Positions 26,329 through 36,748 of a stretch of 64,000 nucleotides of DNA are shown here, piece after piece. This DNA is from Agriterribacter sp964391065 (GTDB taxonomy: Bacteria > Bacteroidota > Bacteroidia > Chitinophagales > Chitinophagaceae). The notes below the pieces were generated by a model, which was not told the DNA's origin, did not search any database, and worked only from the letters and a program-made list of their open reading frames with translations. Location of the stretch: assembly GCA_964391065.1 (NCBI GenBank), contig CAYMKT010000001.1, forward strand, positions 13,559-77,558, in the 5' to 3' direction. Position 1 is the stretch's first letter. Each line of letters begins with the position of its first letter. Position numbers and translations under genes: made by a program.

Positions 26329-27855
26329 CTATATAGTGGTTTGGGCAACAAATTGCTGCCATTCTTCCAGCATTTTGCCTTTCATTACTCTTGGAAATTT
26401 ATGTTGCCCGCCCAGTTTGCCCTTTCGCTCCATAAATTCCATAAAAGTTTTTTCTGGTAACACCGTGAGCAGCACCTCTTTTAATGCGCTTTTTCTTTCC
26501 ACGGCATAATCGTCATTCAATTCTTTGAGTTTGTCATCTACGGAAATTCGCAACTTTTCTGCATCCACTACATCATCACATGCAACATACCAGTGATGCG
26601 CAAAAAATGATTGATGCGGTATGCCGGCGACGGTAAATTCGGGAATGGAAATATTCATCTCCTGGCTTGCCAATTGAATACCTTTGTTGATATTGTCGAT
26701 GCTCAGGTGTTCACCTACCAGGTTAAGAAAATGTTTGGTTCTTCCGGTAATTACAATTTCGGATCTTTTTTTATCCGTGAACCTCACCGTATCGCCAATC
26801 AAATACCTCCATGCACCGGCTGAAGTACTCAATAAAATAGCATAGTCCTTGCCTTCCTCCACTTCTTCTAAAAGAAGTGATTCTGCATGTGGTACTATGT
26901 TTCCTTCGTGATCGAAATTCTGACTGTTAAAAGGAACGAATTCCAGGAAGATGTGTTCATTGGTGCTCAGCCTCATGCCTTTAATATGCTGCCTGCATTG
27001 ATAGGCGATAAAGCCTTCTGAGGCAAGATAGGTCTCAATATAGGTGAGTGGTTTGCCCAACAGTTCTTCAAATCCTCTTTTATAAGGGTCGAATGCCACA
27101 CCACCATGCACGTAAAAAGCGAGGTTCGGCCATATTTCGTGAATGTTTTTCAGATTATATTTTTCAACAATCATTTCCATGCACATTTGTATCCAGGCCG
27201 GCACACCAACAACAAACCCAATATCCCAGTTAGGAGCCTGTTCCACCACTTCATCCAATTTCGTATTCCAGTCTTTAGTACGGGCAATTTTTTTTCCTGG
27301 TTTGTAAAAAGGGCTGAACCAGAACGGCACTTTCTTGGCCGTGATACCACTTAAATCGCCGGAATAATACCCCGGACCTTTTTGAAGGTCGGTACTTCCG
27401 CCAAGCATCAGCCAACCTTTACGGATCGATTTTACAGGAATGTTTTCATAATTGCGTAGCGACAGCATCTGTTTGATCATAACAATGCGGTTACCCCGCA
27501 TGAGGTCATTGGTAATCGGAATGAATTTGCTGGCGGATCCGGACGTGCCGGAGCTCAACGCGAAGTACTCAATTTTACCAGGCCAACACACATCGGGAAT
27601 ACCTTCGAGGGTGCGGTGCCACCATTGGTTGTATATACTGTCGTAATCAAAAATGGGGACTCTTTGCTGATATATCTTTTCAGGATGTTTGTGCAGCAAT
27701 ATTTCATCGAAATGATAAGCCTGTCCAAATTCCGTGAATTTGGCTTTTTTTAATAGTTTTTTTAAAACACGGCCTTGCTGGCGGCTCTGTGGTCCCTCAT
27801 GCAGCCTCAGCGTTCTTGCAATTGTTTTAGGAATCGGTATTTCAATAATCCCCAT
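26329..27855 (-). CDS. GH3-family acyl-acid-amido-synthetase-like protein
   Basis: Member of the GH3 family (508 aa, normal length), an ANL-type adenylating enzyme first known from plant auxin and jasmonate conjugation. Visible blocks are the ATP loop SSGTSGSASKFIP (P-loop-like, about 104-116), GGVAFDPYKRGFEEL, Y-x-ASEGF and ITGRTKHFLNLVGEHLS near the C-terminal hinge. Plant members join amino acids to carboxylic acids; the substrates of bacterial members are unknown. An amino-acid exporter gene follows it, which may or may not be related. Confidence 0.88.
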   Translation of the reverse strand: MGIIEIPIPKTIARTLRLHEGPQSRQQGRVLKKLLKKAKFTEFGQAYHFDEILLHKHPEKIYQQRVPIFDYDSIYNQWWHRTLEGIPDVCWPGKIEYFALSSGTSGSASKFIPITNDLMRGNRIVMIKQMLSLRNYENIPVKSIRKGWLMLGGSTDLQKGPGYYSGDLSGITAKKVPFWFSPFYKPGKKIARTKDWNTKLDEVVEQAPNWDIGFVVGVPAWIQMCMEMIVEKYNLKNIHEIWPNLAFYVHGGVAFDPYKRGFEELLGKPLTYIETYLASEGFIAYQCRQHIKGMRLSTNEHIFLEFVPFNSQNFDHEGNIVPHAESLLLEEVEEGKDYAILLSTSAGAWRYLIGDTVRFTDKKRSEIVITGRTKHFLNLVGEHLSIDNINKGIQLASQEMNISIPEFTVAGIPHQSFFAHHWYVACDDVVDAEKLRISVDDKLKELNDDYAVERKSALKEVLLTVLPEKTFMEFMERKGKLGGQHKFPRVMKGKMLEEWQQFVAQTTI

Positions 27856-28065
27856 TGAATATGGATGGGTTAATGATGGTAATATGTAATAGACAAATGT
27901 ATGATTCTCCTTTGTATGTGCCTAAATTGATATCGGTTTATACCTCTGCCGTTACGGCAAAGTATATAAATCCTCGCCGGCAATCGCGTCCTGAAATGTT
28001 TTCCTATTGTGAATGGTTAAAGTTTTGGCGGGATAGATCTGCCTCATCTGTGGTGATATTCTTAT

Positions 28066-29247
28066 TCAACGGGTCAGCCCTGGAATTCCTTTACTTCCGG
28101 CGGCGTGTATCGTTATTTGAATATGCTTTACGGGTAGCCGTTCTGCCTGCTCAATGATCTGTTGAAACGATTGCGGCCCTTCACAAAAAACAGCAATTCC
28201 TGCCCTGGTATCAATAAAAGGAGATGCTTCGAAAGCGGCGGCTGGGTTGCCCTTATACCAGACTGCTCTTTCGGCTATTTGTGTTCCAACAGTCCCTAAT
28301 ATCTTCAAAACAATTTGATAGGACGCTTCATCGCCAATTACTATTACCGGAAGTTTATCAACGAGCTTTTGTTTTTGAGTAGTACCGGCAGTAAGTCCCA
28401 ACCTTTTTGGCAAAGCAGCAATAGCAGCCCTGATGCCTATACCGCACTGGATAAGAAAATGATACATGCCTGCCCGGCTGTTGCGATAATGCTTGTTTAC
28501 AAAAATGCTCATGGCTTTGTAAAACATGTTTACATAGTGAATACTGTCTTTTTGCGTACTCCTGCCTTTAAAATGAAGGATAGTTACATCGTGGTAATAG
28601 TAATTCTTAAATCCTTCTTTTTGGATGCGAAAACTGAGGTCAATATCTTCCCCGTACATAAAAAACGCCTCGTCAAAACCCCCGGTGATATCCAGTACAT
28701 CCTTCTTTATCATCATGAATGCCCCGGCAATAACATCCACCTCATGCGTTTGATTTTCCTTTAAGTTACCCAGGTAATATTTTGAAAAAAAAGCGGAATG
28801 AGGAAACAATCCTGCAAAGCCGGTGAGTTTAAAAAATGAAGGAAGCGGCGAGGGAAATGCTCTTTTACTTTCTTTCAAAAACCGCCCCGATTCATCGAGC
28901 ATTCTAACGCCTAATACGCCTGTGTTTTCATGAGTGCTAAAAAAATGAAGGCATTGTGTAAAGCAATCTTCTCCAACAATGGTATCGGGGTTTAAAAAAA
29001 GGATATAGCTTCCTTTGGCCAATTTTAACCCGAAATTGCAGGCTTTCGCAAATCCCAGGTTTTCATTATTCCAGTAAAATTTCACCAGGGGAAACATAGG
29101 TTCAAGATATGCCCTGCTTCCATCAGTTGAATGGTTGTCAACTACGATGATCTCCATTGCCATATTACGTCCCGCTTTATTTACCGAATGCAGGCACTGT
29201 TCAAGGAAATATTTTACATTATAGTTAACAATAATTACCGAAAGCAC
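28066..29247 (-). CDS. family 2 glycosyltransferase with C-terminal extension
   Basis: GT-A fold transferase, residues 1-280: SVIIVNYN start, DNHSTDG, the metal-binding D-x-D in FLNPDT, and the ED motif in YGEDIDLSFR. It resembles rhamnosyl or similar sugar transferases for surface glycans. A single hydrophobic stretch near 265-280 is followed by about 110 extra residues with a Rossmann-like pattern (LPVIVIGDEASYQIVL...GIAVFCEG). The extension is not part of the core fold and its role is unknown. Alone between GH3 and korA. Confidence 0.85.
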   Translation of the reverse strand: MLSVIIVNYNVKYFLEQCLHSVNKAGRNMAMEIIVVDNHSTDGSRAYLEPMFPLVKFYWNNENLGFAKACNFGLKLAKGSYILFLNPDTIVGEDCFTQCLHFFSTHENTGVLGVRMLDESGRFLKESKRAFPSPLPSFFKLTGFAGLFPHSAFFSKYYLGNLKENQTHEVDVIAGAFMMIKKDVLDITGGFDEAFFMYGEDIDLSFRIQKEGFKNYYYHDVTILHFKGRSTQKDSIHYVNMFYKAMSIFVNKHYRNSRAGMYHFLIQCGIGIRAAIAALPKRLGLTAGTTQKQKLVDKLPVIVIGDEASYQIVLKILGTVGTQIAERAVWYKGNPAAAFEASPFIDTRAGIAVFCEGPQSFQQIIEQAERLPVKHIQITIHAAGSKGIPGLTR

Positions 29248-29336
29248 TGATAATAAATTATTTTGATGACAGCGAATTAAGAAATTTTAAAGGAGGATAC
29301 AAAATATTTAAAATAGGATAGGCCTTAAATTTTTGT

Positions 29337-29365
29337 TTTGCGAAATGCAGGTTAAACTAACTTTG
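29337..29365 (+). promoter_or_regulatory. promoter of korA
   Basis: TTTG at 29337-29340, 17-bp spacer, then TAACTTTG (29358-29365), a full Bacteroidota-type promoter. It ends 24 bp before the ATG at 29390, which supports that start over the longer open frame. Confidence 0.6.
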
Positions 29366-29389
29366 CAAAGTTTCATTCAAAAAAGAACA

Positions 29390-31234
29390 ATGGGTACGAA
29401 GACAGAAGTTTTGCAGGAGGTAGTAATCAAATTTGCAGGAGATAGCGGCGACGGCATGCAGCTTACCGGCAGCCAGTTTACGAACAATACGGCCCTGCTG
29501 GGGTTGGATTTAGCCACATTCCCGGATTTTCCGGCCGAGATTCGGGCTCCACAGGGTACGTTACCAGGAGTGAGCGGTTACCAGTTGCGTTTTTCAAGCG
29601 ACATGATTTATACGCCTGGAGATGAATGCGATGTGTTGGTGGCGATGAATGCCGCCGCTTTAAAAGTGAACCTCAAGGCCCTGAAAAAAGGGGGCAGGAT
29701 TATCGCCAACAGTGATGGCTTTGATGCTAAAAATCTCAGGTTGGCTAATTACCCGGATGGGGTTAATCCGCTGGAGGATGATAGCCTTAGCAACTATGAG
29801 GTGATTAAAATAGATGTTACGAAGATGACCCGTGAAGCATTGAAGGACATTACCATGGGTACAAAGGAAAAAGATCGCGCAAAAAATATGTTCATCCTGG
29901 GCTTTCTCTACTGGATGTACAATCGCGACATGGATAATACCATTGGGTTCATTAAGGAGAAGTTCGGCAAGAAGCCTGAAATATATGAAAGCAATGTGCG
30001 CGCTTTGCAAGCCGGGTTTAATTATGGCGATACCACCGAGGCTTTTGGCGTTACCTATGCGGTAGCTAAAGCACGGATGAAGAGCGGAACCTATCGTTCT
30101 ATTATGGGTAACCAGGCATTGTCGTATGGCTTGATCGCGTTCTCTCAAAAAAGCGGGTTGCCCTTATTTTTAGGATCTTACCCCATTACCCCCGCTTCGG
30201 ATATTTTACATGAACTGAGCCGTCAGAAGGCATTTGGGGTACGCACTTTCCAGGCCGAAGATGAAATTGCCGGCATTACTGCCGCCATCGGCGCCTCCTA
30301 CGGTGGCAGCCTGGGTGTTACAACCACTTCCGGACCAGGAATGGCATTGAAAGCGGAGGCCATGGGATTGGCGGTTATGCTGGAAATACCATTGTTAATT
30401 ATCGATGTGCAGCGCGGTGGGCCATCTACCGGTCTGCCTACCAAAACCGAGCAGAGTGATTTATTACAGGCTTATTACGGAAGGAACGGTGAATGTCCAA
30501 TGCCTGTTGTTGCGGCTTCTACACCCAGCGATTGTTTTGATGCCGTGTATGAGGCCTGCAGGATTTCGGTGCAGCATATGACCCCTGTTATTTTTTTAAG
30601 CGATGGCTATATAGCAAATGGCGCCGAACCCTGGCGTTTTCCCAAAAGCGAAGATTTACCACCGGTAACGGTGCATTTTAAAACGGAGCTGGGACATGGC
30701 GAGGAGAAGTTTCATCCGTATTCACGCAATGAAAAACTGGTTCGTCCGTGGGTAGTACCGGGCGCGCCGGGACTGGAGCACCGTATCGGGGGCATTGAAA
30801 AACAGAATATTACGGGTAATGTAAGTTACGATCCGGAAAATCACCAATTGATGGTGAAAATAAGAGAAGAGAAAGTGGAGAAAATCGCTGAAGATATACC
30901 TGATCAGCAATTAGACAGTGGCCCTGAAAAAGGAAAACTGCTGGTACTGGGCTGGGGTTCTACCTACGGTGTTATTAAGAGTACAGTTGCTGAGTTACAA
31001 GCCCTGGGTCACCAGGTTGCACACGCGCAAATACGTTATTTACGTCCATTCCCTAAAAACCTGGGTAGTATCATCAGCAATTTTGACGGGGTGCTGATAC
31101 CAGAGATCAACAATGGTCAGCTTATTAAAATTATCAGGGACAAGTACCTGGTTAATGCCAAAGGCTATAATAAAATTATGGGTGTGCCCATTACCAAAAG
31201 CGAACTAACGGAGGAGATTAAAAAAATGCTTTAG
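29390..31234 (+). CDS. korA: 2-oxoacid:ferredoxin oxidoreductase, fused gamma-alpha subunit
   Basis: The N-terminal gamma domain (about 1-190) begins VIKFAGDSGDGMQLTG and carries the CoA-side loop; the alpha domain (about 215-550) has GSYPITPASDI, the conserved FQAEDEIAG and TTSGPG. The C-terminal part is the domain that completes the fold. It pairs with a TPP beta subunit to oxidise 2-oxoglutarate or a related 2-oxoacid to acyl-CoA with ferredoxin. The matching beta gene (korB) is 9.5 kb upstream rather than adjacent. The ATG at 29390 is chosen from promoter position. Confidence 0.93.
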   Translation: MGTKTEVLQEVVIKFAGDSGDGMQLTGSQFTNNTALLGLDLATFPDFPAEIRAPQGTLPGVSGYQLRFSSDMIYTPGDECDVLVAMNAAALKVNLKALKKGGRIIANSDGFDAKNLRLANYPDGVNPLEDDSLSNYEVIKIDVTKMTREALKDITMGTKEKDRAKNMFILGFLYWMYNRDMDNTIGFIKEKFGKKPEIYESNVRALQAGFNYGDTTEAFGVTYAVAKARMKSGTYRSIMGNQALSYGLIAFSQKSGLPLFLGSYPITPASDILHELSRQKAFGVRTFQAEDEIAGITAAIGASYGGSLGVTTTSGPGMALKAEAMGLAVMLEIPLLIIDVQRGGPSTGLPTKTEQSDLLQAYYGRNGECPMPVVAASTPSDCFDAVYEACRISVQHMTPVIFLSDGYIANGAEPWRFPKSEDLPPVTVHFKTELGHGEEKFHPYSRNEKLVRPWVVPGAPGLEHRIGGIEKQNITGNVSYDPENHQLMVKIREEKVEKIAEDIPDQQLDSGPEKGKLLVLGWGSTYGVIKSTVAELQALGHQVAHAQIRYLRPFPKNLGSIISNFDGVLIPEINNGQLIKIIRDKYLVNAKGYNKIMGVPITKSELTEEIKKML

Positions 31235-31293
31235 CGGGTGCATGCTTTGCTTCACTATAGATACGCGATGCCAGCCGGCAACAGCTACTGTCG

Positions 31294-31782
31294 TTATTGG
31301 TTTTCAATCTTGCTTAATAATACTGTTGCATATGCCATTAATCCTTCTTCCCGGCCGGCAAAGCCCAGTTGCTCTGTGGTGGTGGCTTTAACTGAAACAT
31401 CTTTAACCGTTATCTGCACAATGCCGGCAATAGCACTTTGCATCCGGGAGATATAGGGTTTTATTTTAGGAGCCTCTAAACAAAGGGTGGAATCAATATT
31501 TACAATCCTGTATCCTTCTTTTTGAATCAATTCAAAAGTTCGATGGAGCAGTATTTTACTATCAATATCCTTAAATTCCTGTGATGTATCCGGGAAATGG
31601 GTTCCGATATCTCCCAGACTTAAGGCGCCAAGCATGGCATCGCAAATGGCATGGAGCAATACATCGGCATCGCTATGCCCCAGGGAGCCTTTATGATGGG
31701 GAATTTCAACTCCGCCTATCCATAGTTTCTTCCCTTCAGCCAACTGGTGGAAATCTACTCCGAGCCCGATTCTGTACGACAT
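31294..31782 (-). CDS. ispF: 2-C-methyl-D-erythritol 2,4-cyclodiphosphate synthase
   Basis: Non-mevalonate (MEP) pathway enzyme that forms the cyclic diphosphate with release of CMP. The metal ligands are in GVDFHQ (Asp10, His12) and the family signature is GHSDADVLLHA; TTTEQLGFAGREEG closes the CDP pocket. Length 162 is normal. Convergent with korA. It sits directly downstream of the porV terminator on the minus strand, so it is expressed separately. Confidence 0.96.
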   Translation of the reverse strand: MSYRIGLGVDFHQLAEGKKLWIGGVEIPHHKGSLGHSDADVLLHAICDAMLGALSLGDIGTHFPDTSQEFKDIDSKILLHRTFELIQKEGYRIVNIDSTLCLEAPKIKPYISRMQSAIAGIVQITVKDVSVKATTTEQLGFAGREEGLMAYATVLLSKIENQ

Positions 31783-31792
31783 TTTTTCCGCT

Positions 31793-31839
31793 AAAATAAA
31801 AAGAAAGACCCAACAGTTTGTATAAACATGTTGGGTCTT
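31793..31839 (-). terminator. rho-independent terminator of porV
   Basis: On the minus strand AAGACCCAACA (31839-31829) pairs with TGTTGGGTCTT (31815-31805): 11 perfect pairs, 13-nt loop, followed by TTCTTTTTATTTTAG. Confidence 0.85.
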
Positions 31840-31882
31840 AAAGAAATGCCGGGTTTAGATAGCACCCATGGTACTATTTGCT

Positions 31883-33049
31883 CTAATAAGATAAATTGCT
31901 GCTGCCAGCGTCCACTCCGCCACCTAAATTAAACAGAAGGCTGAAACGGATCGTATTGGAAAGCGGGTTTCTGTTCACTCCATTACCCGAAGGCAGGAGG
32001 TAAGAGAAATTAAGTCCGAAAATACTGTAATTGATGCCCACACCGAGGGTGAAATAACTTCTGCCGCCCATATTTTTTGATTCGCCATAATATCCTGCTC
32101 TCAAAGCAAACTGGTCATTGTACATGTATTCACCACCAACAGAATAAGCGATGGCGTTATTGCCAAAAGAGTTGAACCAGCCACTCACTACCCCGTCTCC
32201 GTTGTACTCCGCAAAAGCTGTAGAATCTTTAATCTCGTCGCCGGTAACCTCCGGAGGAGCCGGTACCATCAGTTTATTAATTTCGCCGTTAAGCGTTATT
32301 TTATGCACTTCATTGGTTACCCAGGTGTGTCCAACGCCTATTCCAAGATTGGCCGGAATATAGTTTCTTTGACTGGCATCTGAAGTATACGCAATTTTGG
32401 ATCCCATATTAGTAAATGCCAATCCGAGGTTCCAGCCCTGTCCTTCTTCATTGGCGGTAGTATAATATAAGCCAATATCTCCTGCTACGGCTGTGCCGGC
32501 TTTATAAGAAACACCATTTACCGATGCGCCACCGGCAAGGTTGGAATAAATATAGCGGAGTGCAACACCTAAAGACAACTGGTCGGATAATTTACGTGAA
32601 TAACCAAGGTCTAAGCCAAATTCCCGCGGGTTAAAGCGGTTTAAGTCATTTCCCATGGCGTCTGTAAACTGTATATTTCCCAAACTGAAATAGCGTAAAG
32701 ATGCAGAAATAACCTGCAGTTCGTCGAACTTATAATGACCAGCCAAAGATGCCAGGAACACATCATTTAATCCCAAATCCTTTAGCCACGGGGTATAAGT
32801 GAGTCCAATTCCAGCCTCATTGTTAATAAAAGGATATTTGGCAACATTGTAAAACTGCGAGTTAACGTCTGCAGATGTTGCTATTCCCATATCGCCCATG
32901 CCCCCTGCCCTGGCGTCGGGCGAGATGCGTAAAAACGGAACGGCAGTCGTAACAATATTTATGGGTTCCGAGCTTTGCGCAAAAACAGTAGCCGATATCC
33001 CCACAAGCAATAAGCTGGCAACAAAAAATCTCTTCAATGAATGTTTCAT
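31883..33049 (-). CDS. porV: PorV (LptO) outer-membrane protein of type IX secretion
   Basis: Beta-barrel protein of the FadL-like PorV family, which shuttles cargo from the SprA translocon to the attachment complex in type IX secretion. Signs are the signal peptide (1-22, ending VFAQ), the conserved RISPDARAGGMGD block after the leader, and alternating hydrophobic strands to the C-terminus. The frame extends 44 codons upstream, but the ATG at 33049 opens the signal peptide. It has its own promoter element and terminator. gldJ is divergent from it. Confidence 0.9.
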   Translation of the reverse strand: MKHSLKRFFVASLLLVGISATVFAQSSEPINIVTTAVPFLRISPDARAGGMGDMGIATSADVNSQFYNVAKYPFINNEAGIGLTYTPWLKDLGLNDVFLASLAGHYKFDELQVISASLRYFSLGNIQFTDAMGNDLNRFNPREFGLDLGYSRKLSDQLSLGVALRYIYSNLAGGASVNGVSYKAGTAVAGDIGLYYTTANEEGQGWNLGLAFTNMGSKIAYTSDASQRNYIPANLGIGVGHTWVTNEVHKITLNGEINKLMVPAPPEVTGDEIKDSTAFAEYNGDGVVSGWFNSFGNNAIAYSVGGEYMYNDQFALRAGYYGESKNMGGRSYFTLGVGINYSIFGLNFSYLLPSGNGVNRNPLSNTIRFSLLFNLGGGVDAGSSNLSY

Positions 33050-33138
33050 CAGAAATTGTGTTTGGTTGAAAAGTGAATAAACAAGTAGCATTTTATTCAA
33101 TATTCGGAATCTATTTAATACGTTATAAATTTGGATTG

Positions 33139-33146
33139 CAAAAGTA
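33139..33146 (-). promoter_or_regulatory. -7 element of porV
   Basis: On the minus strand this reads TACTTTTG, a perfect TAnnTTTG, about 90 bp upstream of the porV ATG. Confidence 0.4.
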
Positions 33147-33304
33147 AGACAGTGTTTTCTGTTTTTCAGGGGTTTTTTCACTACATAGTCAGCACCCTTT
33201 CAAAATCCGGTGATAGTTAACAATTACCGTTCTTCTTTTTGTTAAAGCTTTCTTACAAACGTGGCGAAAAAATAATTATTGTTTTGCACCTGATTTTCAC
33301 CACT

Positions 33305-33337
33305 TTGGCGCAATAATAGTAGTAATTTATAAGTTTA
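33305..33337 (+). promoter_or_regulatory. candidate gldJ promoter
   Basis: TTG (33305-33307), 22-bp spacer and TAAGTTTA (33330-33337), one mismatch to TAnnTTTG. The leader to gldJ would be about 155 nt. Confidence 0.35.
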
Positions 33338-33496
33338 GCATTTAATAAACACAAAAAGACGGTGGGTCTTTTTGGAAAGTGATTAAATTGCAAGTTGTTA
33401 AATAATTAAGGTGCTAATTAAAAGCAACAGGGATCGCTTTAAATGCAATAATCACAGTTTATGCCCGTTATCCTTTTTTAGTTTAAATCCAGCAAA

Positions 33497-35056
<1,560 letters not shown>

Positions 35057-35077
35057 ACTTAATTTTTTTAATAAGGC

Positions 35078-35109
35078 AATACCTTCTCTCCGGAGAGGGT
35101 ATTTTTTTT
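35078..35109 (+). terminator. rho-independent terminator of gldJ
   Basis: AATACC (35078-35083) pairs with GGTATT (35098-35103) and CTCTCC pairs with GGAGAG inside it, with a 2-nt bulge on one side, followed by eight T. Confidence 0.75.
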
Positions 35110-35115
35110 GGATGA

Positions 35116-35462
35116 GGTATCGGGTATGGGCAATCGGCAATCGGCAATCAGGTATCAGGTATCAGGTNNNNNNNNNNNNNNNNNNNNNNNNNNNNNNNNN
35201 NNNNNNNNNNNNNNNNNNNNNNNNNNNNNNNNNNNNNNNNNNNNNNNNNNNNNNNNNNNNNNNNNNNTGAGGTATCGGGTATGGGCAATCGGCAATCGGC
35301 AATCAGGTATCAGGTATCAGGTATCAGCTGTCAGGTATGAGCTATCAGCCATCCTTCGGATTTCGGATTTTCGGTTTCGGATTTTTTTATTTTCAGTTTA
35401 TGGTTTGTGGTTTATGGTTGTATTTTGCTTCGGATTTAGGACTTCCGGCTTCGGATTTTAAA
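35116..35462. repeat. degenerate heptamer repeat array A
   Basis: A stretch that stays in a 7-bp register while the unit drifts: GGTATCG GGTATGG GCAATCG GCAATCG GCAATCA GGTATCA (x3) GCTGTCA GGTATGA GCTATCA, then TTCGGAT/TTTCGGT and TTTATGG/TTTGTGG units. It includes a false 100-N gap with a 55-bp overlap; without that it is about 190 bp. It has long open frames in several phases, because a 7-mer has no stop codon in register, and these are not genes. Confidence 0.8.
35168..35267. other. false assembly gap (100 N) inside array A
   Basis: The 55 bases before the run (35113-35167) are identical to the 55 after it (35268-35322). This is a contig overlap left unmerged by the assembler; the true sequence is most simply continuous with one copy, although the exact repeat copy number is uncertain here. 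Confidence 0.85.
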
Positions 35463-35552
35463 AAGCCATTGGGGTAAAACAAAAAATTTTAGTATTTTTT
35501 TACTAAATATGTTAGTGTTGATAAGTTTATATATATCTTTACAACCAACAAC

Positions 35553-35560
35553 TAATTTTG
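35553..35560 (+). promoter_or_regulatory. -7 element of recA
   Basis: TAATTTTG, a perfect TAnnTTTG, 22 bp before the recA ATG. No -33 TTG at the usual distance. No LexA-type palindrome was recognised. Confidence 0.4.
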
Positions 35561-35582
35561 GTGATATAAAACCGCATATTAT

Positions 35583-36584
35583 ATGTCAAGCAATGAAAAG
35601 TTAAAGGCGCTTAAGCTAACCATGGACAAAATTGAAAAAGATTATGGCAAAGGCAGTGTAATGATGATGAATGAAAGAGGAACGCAGCAGATAGAAGTGA
35701 TATCTACCGGTTCAATTGGATTGGATGTTGCCCTGGGTGTTGGTGGCGTTCCTAAGGGCAGGGTTGTTGAAATATATGGACCTGAGTCTTCCGGTAAAAC
35801 CACCATTGCTATTCATATTATTGCTGAGGCACAAAAGAAAGGCGGTGTTTGCGCTATTATAGATGCAGAACATGCTTTCGATAGCGCTTATGCACAAAGG
35901 CTTGGAGTTGATATTGATAACCTCCTGATTTCTCAACCCGATTATGGGGAGCAGGGCCTTGAGATTGCTGACCGGTTGATTCTTTCAGGTGCACTCGATG
36001 TGGTAGTGATAGATTCTGTAGCGGCACTCGTACCTAAAAGCGAGTTGGAAGGAGAAATGGGCGACAGTAAAATGGGAATGCAGGCAAGATTGATGTCGCA
36101 AGCCCTGCGCAAATTAACGGCTACGATTAGCAAAACCAATACAGTATGTATTTTCATTAACCAGTTGAGGGAAAAGATAGGCGTTATGTTCGGTAATCCC
36201 GAAACCACCACTGGTGGAAATGCTCTTAAATTTTATGCCTCGGTTCGGTTAGATATCCGGCGGATGGCTCAGATCAAAGACGGGGATGAAGCTGTGGGTA
36301 ACCGTGTAAAGGTAAAAGTGGTAAAAAACAAAGTGGCGCCTCCTTTTCGCTCGGCGGAATTTGATATTGTTTATGGAGAAGGTATTTCCAAGGCCGGCGA
36401 AATCATTGATATGGGCGTTGAAATGAGCATTATACAAAAAAGCGGAAGCTGGTACAGCTACAATACGGACAAGCTTGGACAGGGGCGCGATGCGGTTAAA
36501 CAGTTGCTGATCGATAATCCAGGATTGGCAACTGAAATTGAGGCAAAAATCAGGGAAAAGATCAAAGAGGTACAAACTGCATAA
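35583..36584 (+). CDS. recA: recombinase RecA
   Basis: Strand-exchange ATPase and SOS co-protease. Walker A is GPESSGKTT (about 60-68), Walker B region VVIDSVAALVP, and the L2 loop region carries FGNPETTTGG. Length 333 is short of E. coli RecA (353) because the acidic C-tail is reduced, as often seen in Bacteroidota. Monocistronic with its own terminator. Confidence 0.97.
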   Translation: MSSNEKLKALKLTMDKIEKDYGKGSVMMMNERGTQQIEVISTGSIGLDVALGVGGVPKGRVVEIYGPESSGKTTIAIHIIAEAQKKGGVCAIIDAEHAFDSAYAQRLGVDIDNLLISQPDYGEQGLEIADRLILSGALDVVVIDSVAALVPKSELEGEMGDSKMGMQARLMSQALRKLTATISKTNTVCIFINQLREKIGVMFGNPETTTGGNALKFYASVRLDIRRMAQIKDGDEAVGNRVKVKVVKNKVAPPFRSAEFDIVYGEGISKAGEIIDMGVEMSIIQKSGSWYSYNTDKLGQGRDAVKQLLIDNPGLATEIEAKIREKIKEVQTA

Positions 36585-36623
36585 GGCATACTCATATCTT
36601 TAACAATGGACGGTTACTAAGAC

Positions 36624-36656
36624 AAGCCGTTGAAATTAAATTTCAACGGCTTTTTT
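36624..36656 (+). terminator. rho-independent terminator of recA
   Basis: AAGCCGTTGAAAT (36624-36636) pairs perfectly with ATTTCAACGGCTT (36640-36652), loop TAA, with the stem running into TTTTTT. Confidence 0.9.
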
Positions 36657-36748
36657 AGTCGCTTTCAACGCTGGTATTGTCTTGCCACAATTCATAAACT
36701 TTTTTAATTCACATTAGCTTTATACTTTTCCATATTAAACCATTCTCA

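Larger units (their letters stand above)
33050..33496. other. divergent porV-gldJ promoter region
   Basis: 447 bases with no gene. It holds a TACTTTTG element for porV and a TTG-N22-TAAGTTTA candidate for gldJ, and long untranslated leaders on both sides. No riboswitch or RNA gene recognised. Confidence 0.6.
35057..35582. other. gldJ-recA intergenic region
   Basis: 526 bases including 100 N. It contains, in order, the gldJ terminator, a degenerate 7-bp-period repeat array interrupted by a false assembly gap, and the recA promoter region. No gene. Confidence 0.8.

Noticed and set aside
27855..28157. + strand ORF between GH3 and GT2
   Set aside because: It overlaps the GT2 gene for about 90 bases on the other strand and looks like random translation.
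35108..35461. Long open frames across the heptamer array and N gap
   Set aside because: A 7-bp repeat without stop codons is open in several frames; the translations are compositionally biased and carry no domain, and they run through N.
35116..35462. Possible CRISPR array
   Set aside because: The units are 7 bp and contiguous; there are no spacer-sized unique stretches and no cas genes.
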